The notes below the pieces were generated by a model. It saw nothing but the letters and a program-made list of their open reading frames with translations. It had not been told where the DNA came from and ran no database searches. A DNA stretch of 7,547 nucleotides from an uncultured Haemophilus sp. (lineage in GTDB: Bacteria > Pseudomonadota > Gammaproteobacteria > Enterobacterales > Pasteurellaceae), in the NCBI GenBank assembly GCA_902481695.1, contig CABSXY010000090.1, forward strand, positions 1 to 7,547, read 5' to 3'. Shown here one piece after another: positions 1-5,339 of the stretch; within the stretch, counting starts at the first letter, position 1, and the number at the start of each line of letters is the position of its first letter. A program made the translations under genes and the position numbers.

Positions 1-1
1 G

Positions 2-685
2 TCAAAACATTTCCCTTTCCGCGCATTGACAACCAAACGAACGGCAAAACCCATTTGTTCATTTAAGCCTAAAGCTAAGCCACTCACATTAGAACAGACC
101 ATTATCGTTTTATTTAACAAACCGTTTGATGTACTGACACAATTCACCGATGAAAACGGCCGAGCGACATTAAAAGATTTTATTAATATTCCCAATGTGT
201 ATGCGGCAGGGCGATTGGATCGTGATAGCGAAGGGTTACTGATTTTAACGAATAATGGTGAAGTGCAACATCGTTTGGCGGATCCTAAGTTTAAAACAGA
301 AAAAACGTATTTTGTGCAAGTGGAAGGTATTCCTGAAGAAACGGACTTAGACAAACTCCGCAAAGGCGTTGAATTGAAAGATGGAATGACCAAGCCCGCA
401 AAAGTGCGGTTGATTTCAGAACCAGATTTTCTTTGGCCTCGCAATCCACCTATTCGTGAACGTCAAAGCATTCCAACGAGCTGGTTGGAAATCAAAATTA
501 GTGAAGGGCGTAATCGACAAGTGCGTCGAATGACCGCACATATCGGCTTTCCGACATTACGACTCATTCGTTATCAAATGAGCCATTTAACGCTTGATGG
601 ATTAGGTAATGGCGAATATCGCCGTTTAAATGAAGAAGAAATGCGTGCGCTATTCAAACAACTTCATTTAAATAACGCACGTTAA
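2..685 (+). CDS. rluE: 23S rRNA pseudouridine synthase RluE (5' end outside window)
   Basis: This enzyme converts a specific uridine of 23S rRNA (U2457 in E. coli) to pseudouridine in the cytoplasm. The sequence shows the RsuA/RluE-type core: an N-terminal 'VLFNKP' strand, then 'AAGRLDRDSEGLL', in which the first Asp of GRLD is the catalytic residue, then 'WPRNPPIRERQSIPTSWL' and 'EGRNRQVRRMTAHIGFPTLRLIRY', both closely matching E. coli RluE. The short basic N-terminus and absence of an S4 domain fit RluE rather than RluB, RluF or RsuA. The frame is open back to the window edge. The first possible start inside it is a TTG at 26 without a convincing ribosome binding site, so I infer that the true start lies a few codons upstream of base 1. 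An uptake signal lies within the gene at 401-410. The gene converges on the lysine-rich protein gene, with two bases between the stop codons. The family call is firm; only the start is open. Confidence 0.95.
   Translation, partial: SKHFPFRALTTKRTAKPICSFKPKAKPLTLEQTIIVLFNKPFDVLTQFTDENGRATLKDFINIPNVYAAGRLDRDSEGLLILTNNGEVQHRLADPKFKTEKTYFVQVEGIPEETDLDKLRKGVELKDGMTKPAKVRLISEPDFLWPRNPPIRERQSIPTSWLEIKISEGRNRQVRRMTAHIGFPTLRLIRYQMSHLTLDGLGNGEYRRLNEEEMRALFKQLHLNNAR
401..410 (+). repeat. DNA uptake signal sequence (USS) in rluE
   Basis: AAAGTGCGGT followed by TGATTT is a perfect core copy of the Haemophilus uptake signal, within codons for 'KVRL'. Such copies promote uptake of related DNA by competent cells. 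Confidence 0.85.
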
Positions 686-687
686 GA

Positions 688-1497
688 TTAGAAACGTTGA
701 GCAGGTTGTGCGTTTTCAACTTGCACGAAGAAACCTTTATCATTCAAGATAATGCTGTAATCGGTAACATATTTAACGCCGTTGGTTTCCACTATCGCGT
801 TACAACTGCGAATGCCTTGTTGTGGATAAGATTGCGTTTCACGGGCTTGCGAGATTTGTTTCACTGTCATTTGGGTGTTAGTCGCAGCACCTTGTTTTTT
901 GAAGGCATCAGATAATACCGCAAAAACTTTTGAATCACTACATCTTGGCACAACGACGGATTTTGTCACCATACTCGCTGTTTTTTGTGCGACAGCATCT
1001 ACTTTCTTTTCAGTTACTTTTTCAACAGCTTTTGGTTCTGCTTTCTTCACTTCGGTTTTAACTGCGGGTGTTTTTTTAGCAATTACTTTTTCAGGTTTAG
1101 CTGATTCTTTAACTGCACTTTGTTTGCTTTTCACTACCGTCTTTTTGTCTTTTACTGCCGTTTGCTTAGTTTTTTCTACTGACTGTTTGCCTTTCGTTTT
1201 TGTCGGCTCTGCTTTAGCGGCTTTATTTGTCGTTTTATTTTTTATTTTTTCTTTTTTCGTTACCGCTTTTTTCGCTTCCACAATTTTAGCGGGCTTTTTC
1301 GCTTCTGCTTTTTTGACATCCGCTTTCTTTTTAGCTGTTTTAGCTACGGCTTTAGGTGTGGTTGCTTTCTTGGCTTCCACTTTTTTAACAGCCGTTTTCA
1401 ATGACTTAGTTTGAGTTGATTTTGCCGTATGATTTGGCGATGCAGCAAAGGCCAAAACAGGTAACAAAGCAAAAATCACCGCGAGTAATTTTTTCAT
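688..1497 (-). CDS. Exported lysine/alanine-rich protein of unknown function
   Basis: I do not recognise a named family. The 269-residue product has three parts. Residues 1-19 form a typical Sec signal peptide (MKK, then LLAVIFALLPVLAFA, with likely cleavage around AFA-A). Residues about 25-180 are a low-complexity basic linker made of short K, A, T, V and E units, with imperfect repeats such as KQTAVKDKK and KQSAVKES around 105-131. Residues about 181-269 are a normal-composition domain with two cysteines (C186, C232) that could form a disulphide in the periplasm, and a hydrophobic pattern near the end (YSIILNDKGFFVQV). Lysine is 58 of 269 residues, about 22%. The ATG is preceded by AAGGAG with an 8-base spacer, which supports this start. 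The gene lies 63 bases downstream of gpmA on the same strand, behind a hairpin terminator. Histone- or AlgP-like proteins have similar linkers, but the signal peptide argues for an envelope role, perhaps binding anionic polymer. That role is inference only. Confidence 0.85.
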   Translation of the reverse strand: MKKLLAVIFALLPVLAFAASPNHTAKSTQTKSLKTAVKKVEAKKATTPKAVAKTAKKKADVKKAEAKKPAKIVEAKKAVTKKEKIKNKTTNKAAKAEPTKTKGKQSVEKTKQTAVKDKKTVVKSKQSAVKESAKPEKVIAKKTPAVKTEVKKAEPKAVEKVTEKKVDAVAQKTASMVTKSVVVPRCSDSKVFAVLSDAFKKQGAATNTQMTVKQISQARETQSYPQQGIRSCNAIVETNGVKYVTDYSIILNDKGFFVQVENAQPAQRF

Positions 1498-1505
1498 CTG
1501 TTATT

Positions 1506-1511
1506 CTCCTT
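1506..1511 (-). promoter_or_regulatory. Ribosome binding site of the lysine-rich protein gene
   Basis: AAGGAG on the minus strand sits 8 bases before the ATG at 1497-1495. It fixes the start that gives an intact signal peptide. It begins only a few bases after the T-run of the gpmA terminator hairpin, so the terminator and the translation start of the next gene are almost contiguous. Confidence 0.7.
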
Positions 1512-1545
1512 AAACAAAAAGTGCGGTCAACATTAACCGCACTTT
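1511..1545 (-). terminator. Rho-independent terminator of gpmA made of paired uptake signals
   Basis: Bases 1518-1527 (AAAGTGCGGT) and 1536-1545 (ACCGCACTTT) are perfect inverted copies of the Haemophilus uptake signal around an 8-base loop. Read on the minus strand, the 10-bp stem begins 15 bases after the gpmA stop codon and ends in a T-rich run (TTTTTGTTT). This is the classic arrangement in which a uptake-signal pair doubles as a terminator. On the plus strand no T-run follows, so it should act only for gpmA. Because the lysine-rich gene starts just downstream, the hairpin would also lie in that gene's leader if its mRNA begins upstream of 1545. Confidence 0.8.
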
Positions 1546-1552
1546 GAAATCA

Positions 1553-1558
1553 TTTATA
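1553..1558 (-). promoter_or_regulatory. Possible -10 element for the lysine-rich protein gene (weak)
   Basis: TATAAA on the minus strand lies just after the gpmA stop codon, about 10 bases before the hairpin. No good -35 hexamer is visible at 16-18 bases spacing (GTAGAA is the sequence there). If used, transcription would begin at about 1546 and the uptake-signal hairpin would form the first structure in the mRNA leader. Chance occurrence in AT-rich DNA is quite possible. Confidence 0.25.
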
Positions 1559-1560
1559 AA

Positions 1561-2244
1561 TTAAAGATAGTAGTGTTCTACGTAGTTTAATTTATCGTCA
1601 AGTTTTAACACTAACGGTTGACCTGTTGGGATTTCAAAATCCATGATTTCCGCATCAGAAATACCGATGATGTGTTTTGCTAATGCACGAAGTGAATTAC
1701 CGTGCGCTACCACTAAAACACGTTTACCAGAAAGCATTGCTGGTGCAATTTGATCTTCCCAGAAAGGTAATGCGCGTTCTAAGGTTAATTTTAAGTTTTC
1801 TGCGTTTGGTATAACATCAGACGGAATGTTTGCATAACGACGGTCATTATGTGCAGAATTTGGATCTTTCGGATCTAAATCTGGAGGAGAAATATCGTAA
1901 GAACGACGCCAGATATGAACTTGCTCATCACCGTATTTTTCTGCTGTTTCTTTTTTATCTAAGCCTTGTAATGCACCATAGTGACGCTCATTTAAACGCC
2001 AGTTTTTCACTTGAGGAATCCATAATTGGTGAGATTCTTCTAACACGATGTTACAAGTTTTGATTGCACGAGTTAAAACAGAGGTGAAGGCGATATCAAA
2101 TTCATAGCCTTTCTCTAACAATTTTTTACCCGCTGCTTTTGCTTCTTCTACACCGCGCTCGGTTAAATTCACATCACGCCAACCGGTGAATAAATTTTTT
2201 GCGTTCCACTCACTGAAACCGTGACGAATGAATACTAATTCCAT
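1561..2244 (-). CDS. gpmA: 2,3-bisphosphoglycerate-dependent phosphoglycerate mutase
   Basis: GpmA interconverts 3-phosphoglycerate and 2-phosphoglycerate in glycolysis and gluconeogenesis in the cytoplasm, through a phosphohistidine intermediate primed by 2,3-bisphosphoglycerate. The 227-residue product is full length for the short bacterial form. It carries the signature 'FIRHGFSEWN' with the phospho-accepting His8 and the phosphate-binding Arg7, then 'TSVLTRAIKT' with Arg59, 'RLNERHYGALQG' with the acid/base candidate Glu86, and 'VVAHGNSLRAL' with the second catalytic His181. All key residues are present. AGGAG lies 6 bases before the ATG. The gene is transcribed divergently from envC from a short shared spacer and ends at the uptake-signal hairpin at 1511-1545. 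The call is firm. Confidence 0.98.
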   Translation of the reverse strand: MELVFIRHGFSEWNAKNLFTGWRDVNLTERGVEEAKAAGKKLLEKGYEFDIAFTSVLTRAIKTCNIVLEESHQLWIPQVKNWRLNERHYGALQGLDKKETAEKYGDEQVHIWRRSYDISPPDLDPKDPNSAHNDRRYANIPSDVIPNAENLKLTLERALPFWEDQIAPAMLSGKRVLVVAHGNSLRALAKHIIGISDAEIMDFEIPTGQPLVLKLDDKLNYVEHYYL

Positions 2245-2281
2245 AAGGATCTCCTAAGTATTAATAAAAAATGATGGCTCT

Positions 2282-2310
2282 GTTATAGCAAAAAATCGGT
2301 ATGTTTAAAA
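2282..2310 (-). promoter_or_regulatory. Predicted gpmA promoter (extended -10)
   Basis: On the minus strand TGC-TATAAC forms an extended -10 element, with TATAAC at 2287-2282. A weak TTTTAA -35 hexamer lies 17 bases upstream at 2310-2305. The predicted transcription start is near 2275, leaving about 30 bases of leader with a good AGGAG site. This is the best sigma70-like match in the spacer on this strand. It is inferred from sequence only. Confidence 0.55.
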
Positions 2311-2358
2311 GTAAAAAGGCGGCATTTACTGATCTTTCGCAAAAAATCACCTGTAAAC

Positions 2359-2387
2359 TTTTAGCCACTCAAAAATAATGCTAGTAT
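2359..2387 (+). promoter_or_regulatory. Predicted envC-yibQ promoter (extended -10)
   Basis: TGC-TAGTAT at 2379-2387 is an extended -10 match (TAGTAT at 2382-2387). The hexamer 17 bases upstream, TTTTAG, is a poor -35 match. Transcription would begin near 2394, about 36 bases before the envC start codon. It does not overlap the predicted gpmA promoter. Confidence 0.4.
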
Positions 2388-2429
2388 TTAAACTTTATTC
2401 GTCCTTTAATTTCTCTCAAGTTTAGATGT

Positions 2430-3662
2430 ATGCAGCAAAGCAATCGTAGAAAAAAAATCTTATCAAAACTGACCGCACTTTTGGCTTGCGGTCTGCTTGG
2501 CTTTTCATCTTTCGCGCAAGGCAACGATCTCAATCAAATTCAAAAACAAATTAAACAACAAGAATCGAAGATCGCCGAGCAAAAACGTGCACAAGCTAAA
2601 CTCCAAGCCAGTCTTAAAGACCAAGAAAGCAAAATTAATAGCGTTGTCGGTGAATTACGTGAAACAGAATTAAGCTTAAAAGAAATCCGCAAGCAAATGG
2701 CAGAAACGGAAAAGCAAATCAAGCAATTAGAAAAGCAAGAGCGCGTGCAAAAAGCGAAGCTCGCGCAGCAAGTAGATGCTATTTATCGTTCAGGCATAAA
2801 TCCTTCTACCTTGGAAAGAATGCTTTCGGAAGATGCCAAAAAAGCGGAACGCATGAAAGTGTATTATCAGCACTTAAACCAAGTTCGCATTGATATGATT
2901 AACAATCTGAAAGCGACACAAGAGAATTTAGCGAAACAACGCGAAGCGATTTCAGGGCAACAAAAAAACCATCGCGAGCAACTTTCTACGCAAAAGAAAC
3001 AACAGCAAGAATTACAAAAAGCACAACAAGAACGTCAATCTACGTTAAATGAACTCAATAAAAACTTAACGAAAGATCAGAATAAATTGGAAACGTTGAA
3101 AGCGAACGAAAATGCCCTTCGCCAAGAAATTCAACGTGCTGAACAAGCCGCTCGCCAACAAGAACAACGTGAGCGTGAAGCCCTTGCTCAGAAAAAACAA
3201 GAGGAAGAAAAACGAACCTCAAAACCTTATCAACCAACCGATCAAGAACGTAAGTTGATTAACAGTACCAGTGGTTTAGGTACGGCTGCGCATCAATACA
3301 GTCGTCCCGTTTCCGGTCCGACATTGCATTCCTTTGGTTCAATCCAAGCGGGAGAAGTGCGTTGGAAAGGTATGGTTATCGGCGCACCAACGGGTACCGC
3401 GGTAAAAGCTATTGCAAGTGGTCGTGTCATTCTAGCGGGTCATCTTAATGGCTATGGTTATATGGTGATTGTGAAACACGGCGACAGCGACTTGAGCTTA
3501 TATGGTTTCAACCAAGCGGTATTTGTGAAACCGGGTCAGCTGGTGTCTGCGGGACAAACCATTGCACAAGTGGGTAATACGGGTGAACTCTCTAAACCAG
3601 CGCTTTACTTTGGTATCAGCCGTAAAGGGGTGCCTGTAAATCCAGCTGGGTGGATTAAATAA
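2430..3662 (+). CDS. envC: Murein hydrolase activator EnvC (degenerate LytM/M23 protein)
   Basis: EnvC acts in the periplasm at the division site, where it activates the peptidoglycan amidases (AmiA/AmiB type) that separate daughter cells; in E. coli it is recruited by FtsEX. The 410-residue product has a signal peptide (residues 1-29, basic 'NRRKK', hydrophobic core, likely cleavage after SSFA). A long Gln/Lys/Glu-rich coiled coil follows (about 33-260), then a C-terminal LytM/M23 domain (about 290-408). The domain keeps the fold motifs 'GTAVKAIASGRVILAG', 'YGYMVIVKHGDSDLSLYG' and 'VGNTGELSKPALYFGI'. It lacks the metal ligands of active M23 peptidases: 'RWKGMVIGA' replaces the HxxxD segment and 'ALYFGI' replaces HLHFEI. 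This is the expected state for an activator, not a defect. Upstream in-frame codons offer no other ATG before a stop, so this start is chosen although the Shine-Dalgarno is weak. An uptake signal lies in the signal-peptide codons (2472-2481). Confidence 0.95.
   Translation: MQQSNRRKKILSKLTALLACGLLGFSSFAQGNDLNQIQKQIKQQESKIAEQKRAQAKLQASLKDQESKINSVVGELRETELSLKEIRKQMAETEKQIKQLEKQERVQKAKLAQQVDAIYRSGINPSTLERMLSEDAKKAERMKVYYQHLNQVRIDMINNLKATQENLAKQREAISGQQKNHREQLSTQKKQQQELQKAQQERQSTLNELNKNLTKDQNKLETLKANENALRQEIQRAEQAARQQEQREREALAQKKQEEEKRTSKPYQPTDQERKLINSTSGLGTAAHQYSRPVSGPTLHSFGSIQAGEVRWKGMVIGAPTGTAVKAIASGRVILAGHLNGYGYMVIVKHGDSDLSLYGFNQAVFVKPGQLVSAGQTIAQVGNTGELSKPALYFGISRKGVPVNPAGWIK
2472..2481 (-). 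repeat. DNA uptake signal sequence in the envC signal peptide
   Basis: ACCGCACTTT is a perfect copy in reverse orientation. It encodes 'TAL' in the hydrophobic core of the EnvC signal peptide, a region tolerant of sequence change. Confidence 0.85.
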
Positions 3663-4504
3663 TGGCGGCATTCTTTCAAAGTGCGGTCAAAAATACGATC
3701 ATTTTTTCAACCGCACTTTTCTCTGCGTTTACTTCTGCACAAGGCAAACTGGCTATTGTAATTGATGACATTGGCTATCATCCGAAAGAAGATGCCGAGG
3801 TTTTATCCATGCCTAAAGAAGTCTCCGTTGCGATTATTCCTGCCGCGCCCTACGCCAAAATTCGCAATCAACAAGCGAAAGCGCAAAATCACGATATTCT
3901 TATTCATATGCCGATGCAGCCGGTCAGCAATATTAAAATTGAGGAAGGTGGTTTGACTTTAGGCTTATCCGAAGCGCAAGTGAATGAGCGAGTAAAAAAA
4001 GCTAAATCTATTGTGCCAAATGCTATCGGAATGAATAATCATATGGGCAGTGCAGCCACAGCCGATGCCACATTAATGACTTATTTAATGACCGCACTTC
4101 GCGAGCAACATTTATTCTTTCTAGATAGCCGTACTATCGGAAAATCAGTTGCGGGAAAAATAGCAAAAGAACAAGGTGTGCGTGTATTAGATCGCCATAT
4201 CTTTTTAGATGACAGTGATAATTTAGTAGATGTGCAACGCCAATTTCAGAACGCCATTCAATATGCACGTAAACATGGCACGGCTATTGCGATTGGACAC
4301 CCTCGCCCAAATACCATAGCCGTATTGAAATCGGGAATAAAAAATTTACCCGATGATATTCAATTGGTGGGTATGGGAAGCTTATGGCGAAATGAAAAAA
4401 TCTTGCCACCTAAACCATTTATCTTAATTTTTAATGATATTCCTGCGCCAACTTCAGTCGCACCGTTTGAGCCAATCCCTTTATTACGGGGCGTGCCAAG
4501 ATAA
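3662..4504 (+). CDS. yibQ: Divergent polysaccharide deacetylase family protein (YibQ-like), exported
   Basis: The protein belongs to the divergent polysaccharide deacetylase family (YibQ, formerly DUF610), whose substrate is not established. Its pairing with envC suggests a role at the cell envelope. The 280-residue product starts with a signal peptide (likely cleavage near TSAQG, residues 24-28). Family motifs follow: 'AIVIDDIGY' (Asp35-Asp36), 'ILIHMPMQP' (His82), 'IGMNNHMGS' (His127), 'FFLDSRT' (Asp155), 'RHIFLDD' and 'AIAIGHPRP' (His213). These are the acidic and His positions expected for a metal-binding deacetylase-like fold. A Pro-rich tail (about 248-280) ends the protein. The start codon overlaps the envC stop in TAATG, a sign of translational coupling in a two-gene operon. 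An inverted pair of uptake signals lies within the signal-peptide codons at 3678-3719, and another uptake signal at 4091-4099. I am confident in the family but not in any catalytic activity. Confidence 0.92.
   Translation: MAAFFQSAVKNTIIFSTALFSAFTSAQGKLAIVIDDIGYHPKEDAEVLSMPKEVSVAIIPAAPYAKIRNQQAKAQNHDILIHMPMQPVSNIKIEEGGLTLGLSEAQVNERVKKAKSIVPNAIGMNNHMGSAATADATLMTYLMTALREQHLFFLDSRTIGKSVAGKIAKEQGVRVLDRHIFLDDSDNLVDVQRQFQNAIQYARKHGTAIAIGHPRPNTIAVLKSGIKNLPDDIQLVGMGSLWRNEKILPPKPFILIFNDIPAPTSVAPFEPIPLLRGVPR
3678..3720 (+). repeat. Inverted uptake-signal pair inside yibQ, possible attenuator hairpin
   Basis: AAAGTGCGGT (3678-3687) and ACCGCACTTT (3710-3719) are perfect inverted copies around a 22-base spacer. 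In the spacer a run of five A can pair with a run of T to lengthen the stem. The 3' arm ends in TTTT, then CTCTG. The hairpin begins 16 bases after the envC stop codon, the usual place for an uptake-signal terminator, but it lies inside the yibQ coding region (residues about 6-20). Whether it attenuates transcription into yibQ cannot be told from sequence; the T-run is short. Confidence 0.6.
4091..4099 (-). repeat. DNA uptake signal sequence in yibQ
   Basis: ACCGCACTT is a perfect 9-base core in reverse orientation, encoding 'TAL' at residues about 144-146 of the YibQ-like protein. The flanking base (C after the core) departs from the extended consensus. Confidence 0.8.
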
Positions 4505-4505
4505 C

Positions 4506-4536
4506 AAAAAGAGCGGTTAAAAAACCGCTCTTTTTT
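4506..4536. terminator. Bidirectional rho-independent terminator between yibQ and narP
   Basis: AAAAAGAGCGGTT (4506-4518) and AACCGCTCTTTTT (4523-4535) form a perfect 13-bp stem with an AAAA loop. It has a T-run on the 3' side and, on the other strand, a matching T-run. It starts two bases after the yibQ stop codon and ends 17 bases before the narP stop codon, so it can terminate both convergent transcripts. Each arm contains AAGAGCGGT, one base away from the uptake-signal core AAGTGCGGT. Confidence 0.88.
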
Positions 4537-4552
4537 ATCGTTTTAATCTTAC

Positions 4553-5182
4553 CTATCGACCATTTCGTTCAAAGAACAAGACGGTTGCTGCAACACGTGA
4601 ATGCACGTTAAGTTTACGAAGTAAATTACGAATATGCACTTTAACCGTTTCTTCAGAAATAAAAAGCTGACCCGCAATTTGTTTATTCGATAAACCAGTC
4701 GCGATTAAACGTAATACATCCATTTCACGATCAGTGAGTGAATCCATTGGATCAACGATATGTTTGCGTTCTAAAAGAAGATTTTTAATCGAATCACTTA
4801 AAATCACTTCACCTTGTGCAATACGTTTAATTTGCTCAAGTAGCACATCTGGCTCAGTATCTTTCAATAAATAGCCATCAGCACCTGCATCGATGAGAGT
4901 GAAAATATCATTTTTCGCATCAGACACGGTTAAGATCAAAATTCGTGCATCAACACCTTCTGCACGCAGACCTTTAAGGGTATCCAAACCAGAAAGACCT
5001 TTCATATTAAGATCTAAAATGATTAAATCGGGTGATTCGTGAATCGCAACGGAAATGCCTTCTGTACCGCTTCCTACATCTGCGACAACTTCAAAATTCT
5101 CTTCTAATTCAACTAATTGTTTGATACCACGACGCATTAATGGATGGTCGTCGATAATTAATACTTTTAACTTTTCTTGCAT
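4553..5182 (-). CDS. narP: Nitrate/nitrite response regulator NarP
   Basis: NarP is a two-component response regulator of the NarL/FixJ family. It is phosphorylated by a nitrate/nitrite sensor kinase (NarQ in relatives; none is in this window) and controls anaerobic respiration genes. The 209-residue product has a receiver domain (about 5-122) with the acidic pair Asp11-Asp12, phospho-acceptor Asp57 in 'LIILDLNM', Thr85 and Lys107 in 'LLKDTEPD'. A LuxR-type helix-turn-helix follows (about 146-205: 'LTDREMDVLRLIATGLSNKQIA', then 'ISEETVKVHIRNLLRKL'). All receiver and DNA-binding hallmarks are intact. The start chosen is MQEKLKVLIIDDHPL, preceded by GGAG at 6 bases and giving the family length. 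An in-frame ATG 19 codons upstream, at 5239, would add a non-family leader. NarL is the main alternative; the sequence resembles NarP more closely. Confidence 0.93.
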   Translation of the reverse strand: MQEKLKVLIIDDHPLMRRGIKQLVELEENFEVVADVGSGTEGISVAIHESPDLIILDLNMKGLSGLDTLKGLRAEGVDARILILTVSDAKNDIFTLIDAGADGYLLKDTEPDVLLEQIKRIAQGEVILSDSIKNLLLERKHIVDPMDSLTDREMDVLRLIATGLSNKQIAGQLFISEETVKVHIRNLLRKLNVHSRVAATVLFFERNGR

Positions 5183-5188
5183 AATATT

Positions 5189-5192
5189 CTCC
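5189..5192 (-). promoter_or_regulatory. Ribosome binding site that decides the narP start
   Basis: GGAG (within TTGGAGAATATT) lies 6 bases before the ATG at 5182-5180. The upstream in-frame ATG at 5239 has only a poor AAGGC-like sequence before it. This favours the 209-residue product. Confidence 0.7.
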
Positions 5193-5216
5193 AAGAGATA
5201 AGCGGACACTATTCTA

Positions 5217-5230
5217 TTGCCTGAAGGCAA
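5217..5230. repeat. Perfect 14-base palindrome in the narP leader
   Basis: TTGCCT-GA-AGGCAA is an inverted repeat whose arms pair perfectly. It lies 35 bases upstream of the narP start codon, about +42 to +55 from the predicted transcription start. In RNA it would form a 5-bp stem with a four-base loop. It could be an operator or a leader hairpin. It does not resemble the NarL/NarP heptamer arrangement. Its function is unknown. Confidence 0.4.
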
Positions 5231-5277
5231 AACATCCACTGCCTTAGATTACTTCTCAATAGATTTTAGACCGAGGG

Positions 5278-5306
5278 ATTCTATCGGGATTTTGCCTATC
5301 TTCCAA
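5278..5306 (-). promoter_or_regulatory. Predicted narP promoter
   Basis: On the minus strand TTGGAA (5306-5301) and TAGAAT (5283-5278) are separated by exactly 17 bases. They match the sigma70 consensus at 4 of 6 and 5 of 6 positions. Transcription would start near 5271, leaving a leader of about 89 bases before the narP ATG. An FNR-type box is centred 61.5 bases upstream of that start. A second TAGAAT at 5216-5211 lacks a good -35 and is less likely. Confidence 0.6.
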
Positions 5307-5325
5307 TGCATATTTGCAGATAAAC

Positions 5326-5339
5326 TTGATTTATCTCAA
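5326..5339. promoter_or_regulatory. Probable FNR binding site upstream of narP
   Basis: Read on the minus strand the site is TTGAG-ATAA-ATCAA, matching the FNR consensus TTGAT-N4-ATCAA at 9 of 10 specified bases. Its centre lies at about -61.5 from the start predicted for the narP promoter, a standard activating (class I) position for FNR/CRP-family proteins. The change TTGAT to TTGAG keeps the TTGA core that separates FNR sites from CRP sites. This implies oxygen-responsive expression of narP, which suits an anaerobic respiration regulator. Confidence 0.55.

Noticed and set aside
697..915. A 72-codon plus-strand open frame over the end of the lysine-rich gene
   Set aside because: It has no ribosome binding site and no recognisable motifs, and lies wholly antisense to a better-supported gene.
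875..1414. A 179-codon open frame on the plus strand encoding a very hydrophobic Phe/Ala/Ser-rich protein
   Set aside because: It is the antisense of the AAA/GCN-rich linker of the lysine-rich gene: Lys codons read as Phe on the other strand. It begins at a GTG with no convincing ribosome binding site, whereas the minus-strand gene has ATG, AAGGAG and a signal peptide.
2478..2489. Lipobox-like LLAC at EnvC residues 17-20, suggesting a lipoprotein
   Set aside because: Hydrophobic residues continue past the Cys to a normal SPI site (SSFA then Q), the stretch before the Cys is very short, and EnvC proteins are known as soluble periplasmic proteins.
3055..3237. Small minus-strand open frames inside envC
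   Set aside because: They are shadow frames of the codon-biased coiled-coil gene, with no ribosome binding site and no protein-like features.
2430..3662. EnvC LytM domain lacking zinc ligands, seen as an inactivating mutation
   Set aside because: Loss of the metal ligands is typical of the EnvC family, which activates amidases and is not itself an enzyme.
5183..5239. A 19-residue N-terminal extension of NarP from an upstream ATG
   Set aside because: The extension is not family-like, has a poor ribosome binding site and would translate the palindrome and leader. The downstream ATG has GGAG at 6 bases and matches the usual receiver-domain start.
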